12,895 nt of DNA, from the NCBI GenBank assembly GCA_023393265.1, contig JAEWME010000395.1, positions 1 through 12,895 on the forward strand, given 5' to 3'. A program made the translations under genes and the position numbers. Of this stretch, positions 1-7,407 are shown piece by piece (the first letter of the stretch is position 1; every line of letters begins with the position of its first letter). Under the pieces are notes generated by a model. The model saw only the letters and a list, made by a program, of their open reading frames with translations. It did no database searches and was not told where the DNA came from. This stretch comes from Bacteroidota bacterium. GTDB taxonomy: Bacteria; Bacteroidota; Bacteroidia; Bacteroidales; Prolixibacteraceae.

Positions 1-1
1 T

Positions 2-808
2 TTGTCAGTAGTCCCAAACGATGAGGAAGCCGAACGTAACCTGATGCAGGCAAGAAAGAATTTGCAGTCGCTGGCCAAACAGGCCCTGGCAAACGAAACA
101 AAAGTGAAGATCATTGCCACCATCGATCACAACATTGCCGGAGGAATTATACGGGCTTCGCGCGAAGCCATGACTGATACCATCATGATTGGGTGGCCAA
201 GAAAAACAGGATTGATCGAGCGGTTCATTGAAACCAAGACAGCCTCCATAATTTCGCGCACGAGTAAGGCCATATACATTTGCGATTTCAAAACACAATT
301 GATTGGGCACAACCGCATCGTTGTGGTTTGTCCGCCATTGGCAGAATTGGAGCCTGGGTTCGAAATCTGGCTGCCGAAAATTAATGCGTTATCAAAAGAA
401 CTGAGCATCGGTGTTTTGTTTTACTGCAACGCCACAACGCGCGAAGCCATCAGCGAACACTTCCGCCAGCGGAAGCAGAAAAGTGGTTTTGTATTTGCTG
501 AAGATTTCGATCTCACCAGCATCAAAATGCTGCGCGAAATGGTGAAACCGGAGAACCTTCTTATTTATGTTTCGGCCAGACGCACTTCAGTTTCGTACGA
601 TAAATTTTTGGAGAACATTCCCGACCGCCTCGACAAAGAATTTGCAACCAACAGCAAAGTGGTTATTTACCCACGCACGCGCCATATCGACAGCAAATTC
701 AGCGAATATGGCGACATGCACCCCGAAACAATCACCCAGGGAATAGAAAAGGTACAAAAACTTGGGAAAGACTTGGGCAACCTGCTGAAACGCGATCACA
801 ACAAGTAA
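2..808 (+). CDS. Cation:proton antiporter, C-terminal cytosolic (Usp-like) region, 5'-truncated
   Basis: The frame is open to the left edge, so only the last ~268 residues of a longer protein are seen; the apparent TTG at base 2 is not taken as the start. There are no membrane segments in this piece. It has the alternating beta-strand/helix pattern of universal stress protein-like domains: a segment ending in IIATIDHNIAGGIIRASRE, then TIMIGWPRK, then a second half opening with RIVVVCPPLAELEPGFEIW. In Bacteroidota this arrangement is typical of the cytosolic tail of CPA2-type Na+(K+)/H+ antiporters, which sit in the inner membrane and exchange cations for protons; the tail is thought to be regulatory. 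The membrane part must lie left of the window. It ends in a lysine/arginine-rich tail and a TAA stop. The 55 bases between it and the converging toxin gene show no convincing terminator hairpin. Family assignment is by recognition; ion specificity is unknown. Confidence 0.72.
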   Translation: MSVVPNDEEAERNLMQARKNLQSLAKQALANETKVKIIATIDHNIAGGIIRASREAMTDTIMIGWPRKTGLIERFIETKTASIISRTSKAIYICDFKTQLIGHNRIVVVCPPLAELEPGFEIWLPKINALSKELSIGVLFYCNATTREAISEHFRQRKQKSGFVFAEDFDLTSIKMLREMVKPENLLIYVSARRTSVSYDKFLENIPDRLDKEFATNSKVVIYPRTRHIDSKFSEYGDMHPETITQGIEKVQKLGKDLGNLLKRDHNK

Positions 809-863
809 TCCTGAAAAAAAAGAAATCAGCGACCAGAAGAAAGACACCTGTTCAAATATCCTT

Positions 864-1175
864 TTATCTCAGCTTTTGACCTCTTTTCCGAATAATCTTT
901 GGATTTCTGCTGAAATGAAATACTGCGATCATATTGATTACTCCGAAAGTTTCGAAAAAATAGATGCCATAAGGAAACCGCTTTACAATTGACATTCTAA
1001 TTTGCTTTCTTACAAAGGGAAACTGTTGCGGATTTGATTGAATTCTCATGATAGATTTTTCAATCTCATCAAGAAAATCCTCCTCCAGACCCGGTTTTTG
1101 CTCCGAATACCAATCAGCAGCATTCTTCAAGTCCAACGCAGCTGCGTTACTAATTACCAGCTTATATTTTTTCAC
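864..1175 (-). CDS. RelE/ParE-family toxin of a type II toxin-antitoxin module
   Basis: A 103-residue basic protein, the usual size for the RelE/ParE superfamily. Visible family features are a first strand (KLVISNAAALDLKNAADWY), two amphipathic helices up to about residue 47, the strand block RFPYGIYFFE (66-75) and the C-terminal FHFSRNP (86-92), which matches the ParE-type 'H..R.P' strand, followed by a basic tail. ParE toxins poison DNA gyrase whereas RelE toxins cut mRNA at the ribosome; the sequence alone does not decide, but the FPY and SRNP blocks lean to ParE. The start is GTG at 1175-1173, which overlaps the antitoxin stop by four bases (GTGA). This implies translational coupling and less toxin than antitoxin. 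It is the second gene of the operon and converges on the antiporter gene. No frame damage is seen. Confidence 0.85.
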   Translation of the reverse strand: MKKYKLVISNAAALDLKNAADWYSEQKPGLEEDFLDEIEKSIMRIQSNPQQFPFVRKQIRMSIVKRFPYGIYFFETFGVINMIAVFHFSRNPKIIRKRGQKLR

Positions 1176-1414
1176 GGATTTACCTGACCCGGTTTTTTCA
1201 GTCCAGCCTTTACCTCTTCCCAGCTTTGTCCATCAGCAGGATTTTTCATTGCTTGTTCGTATCTGGAATCTAATTCCCGTACCATATCTTCAGAAAGTCC
1301 TGATTCTTCCTCGTAAATCGTCACAAACGAACTATCCCCAACAATACTTTCTATTTGTCGGATTAGTTTTTCACCCTCCTCTGCATTTCCGGCGATCTTA
1401 ATGGTATAATTCAT
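1172..1414 (-). CDS. Antitoxin of type II module (addiction-module component, TIGR02574-like)
   Basis: An 80-residue acidic protein directly upstream of, and overlapping, the ParE-like toxin. The C-terminal half (about 43-72) has the pattern of the 'addiction module component' family: an ELDSRYEQAMKNP helix followed by SWEEVKAGL (64-72), the segment that in relatives wraps round and neutralises the toxin. The N-terminal half (1-40) has strands and an acidic turn (IYEEESGL) and is not an obvious ribbon-helix-helix or Xre DNA-binding fold. Autoregulation therefore cannot be asserted. ATG at 1414 is chosen because it is the first in-frame start and lies about 26 bases downstream of the predicted transcription start. 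Function is inferred from the pairing and the SWEEVK block. Confidence 0.8.
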   Translation of the reverse strand: MNYTIKIAGNAEEGEKLIRQIESIVGDSSFVTIYEEESGLSEDMVRELDSRYEQAMKNPADGQSWEEVKAGLKKPGQVNP

Positions 1415-1446
1415 GGCAAGACTATTTTAAGCAGTTTTCCATTCAC

Positions 1447-1454
1447 CAAAGATA
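1447..1454 (-). promoter_or_regulatory. Predicted -7 promoter element (TATCTTTG) of the toxin-antitoxin operon
   Basis: On the minus strand the bases read TATCTTTG, an exact match to the Bacteroidota -7 consensus TAnnTTTG. It lies 32 bases before the antitoxin ATG and would give a leader of about 26 nt. No good TTTG -33 box is seen at the expected distance, so the site rests on the -7 match and its place. Confidence 0.5.
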
Positions 1455-1497
1455 GCGAATAACATTTAAAGCAGTTGATTTTCAATACTACGAAAAC

Positions 1498-1527
1498 AAA
1501 AAAGCGCAGAACCTTCGCCCCGCGCTT
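1498..1527 (-). terminator. Predicted intrinsic terminator downstream of leuS
   Basis: On the minus strand AAGCGC (1527-1522) can pair with GCGCTT (1507-1502) across a 14-nt loop, and the second arm runs into six T residues. It lies 36 bases after the leuS stop and before the promoter of the toxin-antitoxin operon, separating the two minus-strand units. The stem is short (6 bp plus possible wobble pairs) and the loop is long. Confidence 0.55.
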
Positions 1528-1562
1528 CTATTTTACTTTTGCCTTTTTACTTCTTACTTGAC

Positions 1563-4214
1563 TTAAATCACCACATTTACAATCTTATTGGGCACCACAA
1601 TCACTTTTTTCGGTGCTTTGCCTTCGAGCCATTTCTGCGATGTTTCGTTGGCCAAAACTGCCGCTTCAATTTCGCCATTGGGAGTGCCAACTGCAAATGC
1701 CAGTTTGAAACGAACTTTTCCGTTGAATGAAATCGGATATTCAAATTCGTCTTCGGTAAGCATCGCCGCATCAACTTCGGGCCAGAGTGCATAGGCAAGC
1801 GTGTCGGTATTTCCGTAGAGTTGCCATAATTCTTCGGCAAGGTGCGGTGCATACGGAGCCAGAATTTTGACAAATGTTTCGGCAGTTTGCCTGCTTACTT
1901 TACCTTTTTTCATTGCCAGATTATTGAAAATCATCAGCGCCGAAATGCCGGTATTGAATTTCATATTTTCGATATCCGAAGCCACTTTACTGATGGTTTG
2001 GTGCAGTAACTTCAGCGTCTCTTTGTCGTCAGCGCTGTTGGTAATGTTGTTTAAATCGCCAAAGAAACGGGTAACGCGATTCAGAAAATTATAAACACCT
2101 TTCACGCCGTTTTCGGCCCACGGTTTCACATCTTCCAACGGACCCATAAACATTTCGTACAGGCGGAGTGAGTCGGCACCAAAACTTTTCACCACATCAT
2201 CGGGATTGACGACGTTTTTCAGCGATTTCGACATTTTGGCCACAATCTGGTTCAGCTCTTCGCCGGTTTCGGTATGGAAATATTTTCCATCCTTTTCTTC
2301 AACCAAATCGCTGGCTACTTTAGCCCCGGTGGCAGTTTCGTATGCAAAGGCCAGAATCATTCCCTGGTTGAACAATTTCTGGAATGGCTCTGGAGTGGAA
2401 ACAATGCCCAAATCGAACAACACTTTGTGCCAGAAACGCGAATACAGCAAATGCAGAACCGCATGTTCGGCACCGCCAACATATAAATCAACCGGCATCC
2501 AGTAGTTCTCCAGCTTTTTGTCGAAAATAGATTCGTCGTTTTTTGGATCGATGTAACGCAGGTAATACCAGCACGAGCCCGCCCATTGCGGCATGGTGTT
2601 GGTTTCGCGGCGACCTTTGCGGCCATTGGCATCGGTTACATACAACCAATCGGTTGCGTTGGCCAACGGAGATTCGCCGCCTTCGCCAGGTTCGTATTTT
2701 TCCATCTCCGGAAGTTGAACCGGAAGGTTTTCTTCAACGAGTGTAATTTCGCCATCTTCCCAGTGAATTACAGGGAAGGGTTCGCCCCAGTATCGCTGAC
2801 GGCTGAACAACCAGTCGCGCAACTTATAATTTGTTGTTGCCTGACCAATTCCTTTTTCGCCCAGCCAGCCAATCACTTTTTCGATTCCCTGTTTTTTATT
2901 CAGTCCATTCAAATCGAGGCCAATTGCAGGATTTGCCGAGTTGATGTACGCACCGTCTTCTGTCCAGCAAGCTTCGCCAGCCAGCACTTTGGCGCGCGTT
3001 TCGTCGTCTGCACTCTTCGGATCGAGGATGCAGATGACCGGAATATTGAATTTTTGTGCGAACTCGAAGTCGCGGGTATCGTGCGCCGGAACAGCCATAA
3101 TGGCGCCGGTTCCGTAGCCCATCAAAACATAGTCGGCTACCCAAACCGGAATTGGCTGACCGGTAATCGGGTTGATCGCATTGCGGCCGGTGAACACACC
3201 GGTTTTATCTTTGGCCAGTTCGGTGCGGTCCAAATCTGATTTTAAAGAGGCTGCCTGAACGTAGGCATTCACCGCATCGGCAAATTCAGGAGTAACCAAA
3301 CTGTTCAGCATCGGGTGTTCCGGAGAAACAACCATATAAGTTGCACCAAACAAAGTATCAGGACGTGTAGTATATACGCGCAGTTTTTCGTTCAAGCCTT
3401 CAACGGCAAAATCAACTTCAGCACCGGTCGATTTTCCGATCCAGTTTCGCTGCATGTCTTTCACTCCTTCCGGCCAATCCAAATCGTCCAACCCCCTCAG
3501 CAGGCGTTCTGCATAGTGAGGAATCCGGAGCAACCACTGTTTCAGGTTTTTGCGAATTACCTGGTTACCACATTTTTCGTGCGAACCGTCCGTCAGCACT
3601 TCTTCGTTGGCACAAACTGTTTTGCATGAATCGCACCACCAAACCTGTGCATTGTCGTAATAGGCAAGGCGTTTATCGCCAACGTACTTGTTGATGGCAG
3701 CCTGTCCCTGAGCCTGAATGTCGGCAGGAATGGGCAGTTCGCTGATCGGACGGCCTTTGCCGGTTTCTGCATCGAACCAGGTATTGTATAATTTGGTGAA
3801 AATCCACTGCGTCCAGCGGAAATATTTCGGATCGGTGGTGTTGATCTCGCGGTCCCAGTCGTAGCTCAAACCCAGTGATTTGATCTGACGGCGGAAGTTG
3901 TCGCAATTTTTCTTCGTGGTAATTGCCGGGTGAGTTCCGGTTTGAATGGCGTACTGTTCGGCAGGCAACCCAAACGCGTCCCAGCCCATCGGGTGAAGCA
4001 CGTTGAAACCCTTCATGCGCTTGTAACGGCACATGATGTCGGTGGCTGTATAACCTTCGGGGTGACCCACATGCAATCCCGCTCCTGAAGGATACGGAAA
4101 CATGTCGAGCACATAATATTTGGGCTTCGAAAAGTTGTTTTCGGTTTTAAAAGTCTTGTGTTCTTCCCAGTATTGCTGCCATTTCGGCTCAATTTCCCAG
4201 AATTTGTATTCCAT
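1563..4214 (-). CDS. leuS: Leucyl-tRNA synthetase (class I aminoacyl-tRNA synthetase)
   Basis: This cytosolic enzyme charges tRNA-Leu with leucine using ATP and edits mischarged products. It has 883 residues, full length and close to the bacterial norm. Domains in order: Rossmann fold with PYPSGAGLHVGH (HIGH motif at 48-51) and the GWDAFGLPAEQYA block (78-90); a zinc-ribbon-like insert with Cys 194, 197, 201 and 215; the CP1 editing domain with TTRPDTLFG (282-290) and GYGTGAIMAVPAHDTRD (366-382), which contains the conserved editing Asp of the HDxRD block; the leucine-specific linker region; KMSKS at 660-664; a helical anticodon-binding domain (about 705-800); and a small C-terminal domain. 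ATG at 4214 fits the usual N-terminus (YKFxEIEPKWQxYW). It is transcribed alone, with a TATCTTTG promoter upstream and a hairpin downstream. No T-box-like leader is seen. All catalytic motifs are intact. Confidence 0.98.
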   Translation of the reverse strand: MEYKFWEIEPKWQQYWEEHKTFKTENNFSKPKYYVLDMFPYPSGAGLHVGHPEGYTATDIMCRYKRMKGFNVLHPMGWDAFGLPAEQYAIQTGTHPAITTKKNCDNFRRQIKSLGLSYDWDREINTTDPKYFRWTQWIFTKLYNTWFDAETGKGRPISELPIPADIQAQGQAAINKYVGDKRLAYYDNAQVWWCDSCKTVCANEEVLTDGSHEKCGNQVIRKNLKQWLLRIPHYAERLLRGLDDLDWPEGVKDMQRNWIGKSTGAEVDFAVEGLNEKLRVYTTRPDTLFGATYMVVSPEHPMLNSLVTPEFADAVNAYVQAASLKSDLDRTELAKDKTGVFTGRNAINPITGQPIPVWVADYVLMGYGTGAIMAVPAHDTRDFEFAQKFNIPVICILDPKSADDETRAKVLAGEACWTEDGAYINSANPAIGLDLNGLNKKQGIEKVIGWLGEKGIGQATTNYKLRDWLFSRQRYWGEPFPVIHWEDGEITLVEENLPVQLPEMEKYEPGEGGESPLANATDWLYVTDANGRKGRRETNTMPQWAGSCWYYLRYIDPKNDESIFDKKLENYWMPVDLYVGGAEHAVLHLLYSRFWHKVLFDLGIVSTPEPFQKLFNQGMILAFAYETATGAKVASDLVEEKDGKYFHTETGEELNQIVAKMSKSLKNVVNPDDVVKSFGADSLRLYEMFMGPLEDVKPWAENGVKGVYNFLNRVTRFFGDLNNITNSADDKETLKLLHQTISKVASDIENMKFNTGISALMIFNNLAMKKGKVSRQTAETFVKILAPYAPHLAEELWQLYGNTDTLAYALWPEVDAAMLTEDEFEYPISFNGKVRFKLAFAVGTPNGEIEAAVLANETSQKWLEGKAPKKVIVVPNKIVNVVI

Positions 4215-4249
4215 TTTGCTTGGTAATAAAGGTTCTTGATAATGAGCCG

Positions 4250-4279
4250 CAAAGATAGAAAGAAACTTGCAAGATGAAA
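4250..4279 (-). promoter_or_regulatory. Predicted leuS promoter (-7 TATCTTTG, weak -33 TTTC)
   Basis: On the minus strand TATCTTTG (4257-4250) matches the Bacteroidota -7 consensus TAnnTTTG exactly. A TTTC (4279-4276), one base off the TTTG -33 box, lies 18 bases upstream. Transcription would start near 4243, giving a leader of about 28 nt before the leuS ATG. It is the same octamer as before the antitoxin gene. Confidence 0.6.
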
Positions 4280-4468
4280 GGTGTATGTTTCCCTAAAAAC
4301 TGTTCGCCGAGAATATTTCTCAATCGGCAGAGCAACATACCAAAATACCTTGTAGAACCAGCTAATCTCCTGAAAACGAAAATCAGAGAACAAAAAAAAA
4401 GACATAAAAGTCTTAAACTTTTACCTATATATACTGTTCCAAAGCCGGACATATTAAATTGATTAACT
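4280..4468. other. Divergent intergenic region between leuS and the NmrA-like gene
   Basis: The remaining AT-rich part of the 254-base divergent spacer. It holds an imperfect hairpin at 4306-4328 (GCCGA/TCGGC arms with a competing inner GAGAA/TTCTC pairing) and a run of nine A residues (4392-4400) followed by a small AAGAC/GTCTT inverted repeat (4399-4414). The plus-strand promoter should lie here, but I find no exact TAnnTTTG before the ATG at 4469; the TATATATA-like stretch at 4427-4433 is the nearest AT-rich candidate. No open frame here looks coding and no tRNA-like fold was seen. Confidence 0.3.
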
Positions 4469-5356
4469 ATGAAATACGTTATAACAGGATCACTTGGAAA
4501 CATCAGCAAGCCGCTGGTGCAAAAACTTGTTGCAGCCGGGCATGAAGTGATGGTAGTCAGCAGTAAACACGAGAAGGTGGAGCAGATTGAAGCCATGAAA
4601 GCACGTGCCGCCGTAGGATCGGTGACCGACATAGCTTTTCTCTCCAGAATATTCAACGGGGCCGACGCCGTTTACACGATGGTGCCGCCATTTCTTGGCG
4701 CTCCCGACTGGAAAAAATACATTGGCAGAATTGGCGAAAACTACGCTGAAGCCATTAAGATTTCAGGAGTGAAACATGTGGTAAATCTCAGCAGCATTGG
4801 CGCCCACATGCCCGATGGCTGCGGACCGGTAAGCGGATTGTATTTTGTAGAAAAAGCGCTTAACGCATTAGCTGATGTAAATGTGAAACACCTGCGCCCT
4901 GGCTTTTTCTTCGCCAATCTGTTCGGACAGATTAGTATGATTAAACAGGCTGGCATCATGGGCGGAAACTATGGAGACCAAAAAATGGTTATGGTTCACA
5001 CCGACGACATTGCTGCCGCGGCTGCCGAAGAACTGTTAGATCTTTCGTTTGAAGGCAAAAGTGTTCGGTACATTTCCAGCGACATAAAGAAGCCGCAGGA
5101 AGTTGCTTCGATTATTGGCAAAGCCATTGGAAAACCCGACTTGCAATGGATCAACTTTTCGGAGGAAGATACCAAAGCCGGAATGGTTCAGGCAGGATTT
5201 CCGGAAGAGATAGCTTCGAATTACGCCAAGATGGGCACGGCCATGCGAAGCGGAGAAATGACTTCGGACTATATGAAACTGAATCCAACGATTTTCGGGA
5301 AAATTAAACTTGAAGATTTTGCGCAGACTTTTGCACAGGTTTTCCGGCAATCGTAA
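4469..5356 (+). CDS. NmrA-like NAD(P)-binding Rossmann-fold protein (atypical SDR)
   Basis: A 295-residue cytosolic protein of the NmrA/atypical short-chain dehydrogenase group, whose members are NAD(P)H sensors or small oxidoreductases such as NAD(P)H:quinone or azo reductases. It begins at once with a dinucleotide-binding strand-turn-helix, YVITGSLGNISKPLVQKL (3-20); the third glycine of the usual TGxxGxxG is Ser here. SSKHEKVEQI (31-40) lies where NmrA proteins choose the cofactor phosphate. VNLSSIGAH (105-113) and HLRPGFFFAN (141-150) are typical of the family. The Tyr-x-x-x-Lys of classical SDRs is not in its usual context, although a YFVEK is seen at 125-129. It is a single-gene unit divergent from leuS and closed by a strong terminator. 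In many genomes such genes sit by an HxlR regulator, but none is present here. The substrate cannot be told. Confidence 0.85.
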   Translation: MKYVITGSLGNISKPLVQKLVAAGHEVMVVSSKHEKVEQIEAMKARAAVGSVTDIAFLSRIFNGADAVYTMVPPFLGAPDWKKYIGRIGENYAEAIKISGVKHVVNLSSIGAHMPDGCGPVSGLYFVEKALNALADVNVKHLRPGFFFANLFGQISMIKQAGIMGGNYGDQKMVMVHTDDIAAAAAEELLDLSFEGKSVRYISSDIKKPQEVASIIGKAIGKPDLQWINFSEEDTKAGMVQAGFPEEIASNYAKMGTAMRSGEMTSDYMKLNPTIFGKIKLEDFAQTFAQVFRQS

Positions 5357-5363
5357 AGCAACT

Positions 5364-5399
5364 AAATAAAAACGCTCCTGTTTGGGAGCGTTTTTATTT
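5364..5399. terminator. Bidirectional intrinsic terminator between convergent genes
   Basis: A perfect 15-bp inverted repeat: the arm at 5364-5378 pairs with 5385-5399 across a 6-base loop. The GC core ACGCTCC/GGGAGCGT is flanked by A5 on the left and T5 on the right, so either strand gives a stem followed by a U tract. It lies 8 bases after the NmrA-like stop and 20 bases after the GH20 stop on the other strand, so it can end both convergent transcripts. Confidence 0.92.
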
Positions 5400-5418
5400 C
5401 GATCTATGTCACAGGTTT

Positions 5419-6999
5419 TTATTTCACAGTTTCACCGGTATTCCAGTTTACAAGTTTCGACGGATAGTAGCTGATTCCCATGGCTTCCATCCTTTTTCCG
5501 TGAGCAGCGAGCCTGGTTTTATATTCTTCCCATTTACGCAGTTCGGTGGGTGTCCAGCCAATTTCGGCATAACCCAGTAACCGAGGGAAAAGCAGGTATT
5601 CGGCCTCTTTCAGCGACGAAACAGTTTCCGACCACAGTGGCGTTTCAATCCCGATGATGTTTTCCTTTTTAATTTCAGGAACCAGATTCGCCGGATCCCA
5701 GTCATAAGCCTTGTCCACTTCGATATAACCGGCCCAATGCAAACCATAGGTACTGGTTGAATCGTACTGCATATCGATGTAGGCGTTTTTAGCGGGCGAC
5801 ATCAATACTTTAGCCCCTTGCTCAACACCTTTTACGGCATTTTCGGCCTTCGACCAATACTGAACAATAGTATTTGATTTTACGGTTGAAAGTGCAATTT
5901 CATCCCAGCCAAATACCTTTTTGCCATGTGCAGCCACAATGTCCTGAACCCGGTTCACAAAGGGGATATAATCTTCTATTTTCGTGGCATGAGATTCGTC
6001 GCCACCAATGTGCAAATATTCGCCGGGAGTCATTTCTGCCAGTTCGCGGAAAATATCGTCAACAAATTTATAAGTGATTTCCTTATTGGTACAGAGCGTG
6101 CTGAAACCAACTTCTGTTCCGGTATACAATTCGGGCGCTTTGTTGTTACAATTCAGTTCCGGATAAGAGGCCAATGCCGCATTGGTGTGGCCAGGCATGT
6201 CAATTTCAGGAACGATCGTAATAAAATGATCCTGCGCATATTTGATCAGATCGGCATATTGTTCCTGCGTATAGAAACCACCTTCGCCGCCGCCAACTTC
6301 TGTTTTTCCACCATGTGCCGTCAGGTTGGGCCACGATTTAATTTCGATGCGCCATCCCTGATCGTCGGACAAATGCAGGTGCAATACATTCATTTTGTAA
6401 TAAGAGAGGTAGTCGATGTAGCTTTTAACTTCAGATACTTCGAAAAAATGGCGGGCAACATCGAGCATCGCGCCGCGGTAGCCGTACGACGGAAAGTCGC
6501 GAACAGTGCCGGTTGCCAGTTTCCAGGGTCCTTCCTGCTCCGAACCCAGTTCAACTTTTGCAGGCAATATCTGGCGGATGGTTTGCGCGCCGTAAAAAAG
6601 CCCGGCAGGTTTGTTTGCAGCCACGGTAACCAGCTTGTCGGTTATTGTTAGCAGGTAACCTTCGTCGCCCAGTTCGGCATCGTTAGCCGTCAGTGTGAGG
6701 TAAATATTTCCTGAAGCGGGAACTCCACCAGTTGTTTTCACTTCGATGCCAAGACCTGTCGACGGATTCAGTTTATCAGCCAAAGCCTGCGCAATTTTCA
6801 AGGCTTCGGGCGAATCACCCTGCACATAAATATCAGTTTGGTCGGTCAAATCAAACGATCCGCCCGATGGCGTAACCGAAACTGGTTTCGGGATCACGCT
6901 CTCCTTCGAAAGATCGGTCGGCTGACACGCTGACTGACCGAACACAAAAAATAAGGCCACAACGGCCATCAAAAAGTTTCTTTCTGAAAATCTAATCAT
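5419..6999 (-). CDS. Beta-N-acetylhexosaminidase, glycoside hydrolase family 20, exported
   Basis: A 526-residue enzyme that removes terminal beta-linked GlcNAc or GalNAc by substrate-assisted catalysis. Domains: a hydrophobic export signal (about 9-24) ending in GQSAC, so Cys25 may be a lipid anchor although the lipobox is loose; a GH20b alpha/beta domain (about 34-165) opening with the usual VIPKPV; and a catalytic TIM barrel (about 171-490). Family blocks seen are YRGAMLDVARHFF (174-186), NVLHLHLSDDQGWRIEIK (204-221), VPEIDMPGHTNAAL (263-276), the catalytic Asp-Glu pair D334-E335 in HIGGDESH, GWDEI (364-368) and LWSE (455-458). ATG at 6999 is used; Met11 is an alternative that still leaves a signal. 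It lies 18 bases after the TIGR04076-like gene, so the two are probably cotranscribed. Location is probably periplasm or outer membrane. Likely substrates are chito-oligosaccharides, glycoproteins or peptidoglycan fragments. No inactivating change is seen. Confidence 0.95.
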   Translation of the reverse strand: MIRFSERNFLMAVVALFFVFGQSACQPTDLSKESVIPKPVSVTPSGGSFDLTDQTDIYVQGDSPEALKIAQALADKLNPSTGLGIEVKTTGGVPASGNIYLTLTANDAELGDEGYLLTITDKLVTVAANKPAGLFYGAQTIRQILPAKVELGSEQEGPWKLATGTVRDFPSYGYRGAMLDVARHFFEVSEVKSYIDYLSYYKMNVLHLHLSDDQGWRIEIKSWPNLTAHGGKTEVGGGEGGFYTQEQYADLIKYAQDHFITIVPEIDMPGHTNAALASYPELNCNNKAPELYTGTEVGFSTLCTNKEITYKFVDDIFRELAEMTPGEYLHIGGDESHATKIEDYIPFVNRVQDIVAAHGKKVFGWDEIALSTVKSNTIVQYWSKAENAVKGVEQGAKVLMSPAKNAYIDMQYDSTSTYGLHWAGYIEVDKAYDWDPANLVPEIKKENIIGIETPLWSETVSSLKEAEYLLFPRLLGYAEIGWTPTELRKWEEYKTRLAAHGKRMEAMGISYYPSKLVNWNTGETVK

Positions 7000-7017
7000 T
7001 TCGGTTCTATTTGTTGG

Positions 7018-7332
7018 TTATAAATCAATCTTTTCAATCCTGAAAACCACAGGCATCAGGCCATCTGTGCAACACGAAATGGCAAGGCCTTTTTGCGTGA
7101 TCCAGGGAAAGCTGCCACCAAACATCACAGTATTAATATCCTTCTGAATGTCGCTCCAGGCCTGGGCACAAAATCCTTCAGGAACCTGGTTGTAATTTTC
7201 GACAATGAACTCTTCGCCCACTGCAAAATGCGGGCACCCAAGACACTGGTCGGAGAGATTGAGCGAGCAATACTCGTCGGCCAGTTCTTTGTTAAAAATT
7301 TTCTTAATGACAGTGATTCTACAATGCGCCAT
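7018..7332 (-). CDS. Small cysteine-rich TIGR04076-like protein of unknown function
   Basis: A 104-residue soluble protein without signal peptide or membrane segment. It resembles the TIGR04076 family: a short N-terminal strand (CRITVIKKI, 4-12), then C22, a C-x-x-C pair (C30, C33 in DQCLGCPHF), GEEFIV (39-44), GFCAQAWSDIQ (53-63) and a late Cys-Cys (87-88) before the last strand. Seven cysteines in 104 residues are unusually many for a cytosolic bacterial protein and could bind metal or act in redox chemistry; this is inference, and the family has no function known to me. ATG at 7332 is the first start and the conserved-looking 'CRITV' strand follows at once. The stop lies 18 bases before the GH20 ATG, so the two probably share an mRNA. 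The 75 bases between it and the DMT permease show neither a clear promoter nor a clear terminator. Confidence 0.78.
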   Translation of the reverse strand: MAHCRITVIKKIFNKELADEYCSLNLSDQCLGCPHFAVGEEFIVENYNQVPEGFCAQAWSDIQKDINTVMFGGSFPWITQKGLAISCCTDGLMPVVFRIEKIDL

Positions 7333-7407
7333 GGTTCAGGTTTTCCGGAGTTTGACGAAAGTGATGCAATTTAGTCAAAATCCAGTATAATGGCTACAAA
7401 TTCCCGT

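Noticed and set aside
809..863. Terminator between the antiporter and the toxin gene
   Set aside because: Only A-rich sequence without a stable inverted repeat was found.
2586..3239. 217-codon plus-strand open frame inside leuS
   Set aside because: It lies fully antisense to the leuS catalytic and editing regions, has no recognisable domain, and is explained by the base composition of the opposite strand.
4306..4328. Possible structured RNA or T-box in the leuS upstream region
   Set aside because: The hairpin is short with competing pairings and lies upstream of the predicted leuS transcription start, so it would not be in the leuS leader; no T-box features are seen.
4189..4656. 155-codon minus-strand open frame spanning the leuS/NmrA spacer
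   Set aside because: It overlaps the start of leuS and the 5' part of the NmrA-like gene, crosses the predicted leuS promoter and shows no protein family features.
5926..6651. 241-codon plus-strand open frame inside the GH20 gene
   Set aside because: Antisense shadow of an intact GH20 coding sequence; cysteine- and phenylalanine-rich composition with no family resemblance.
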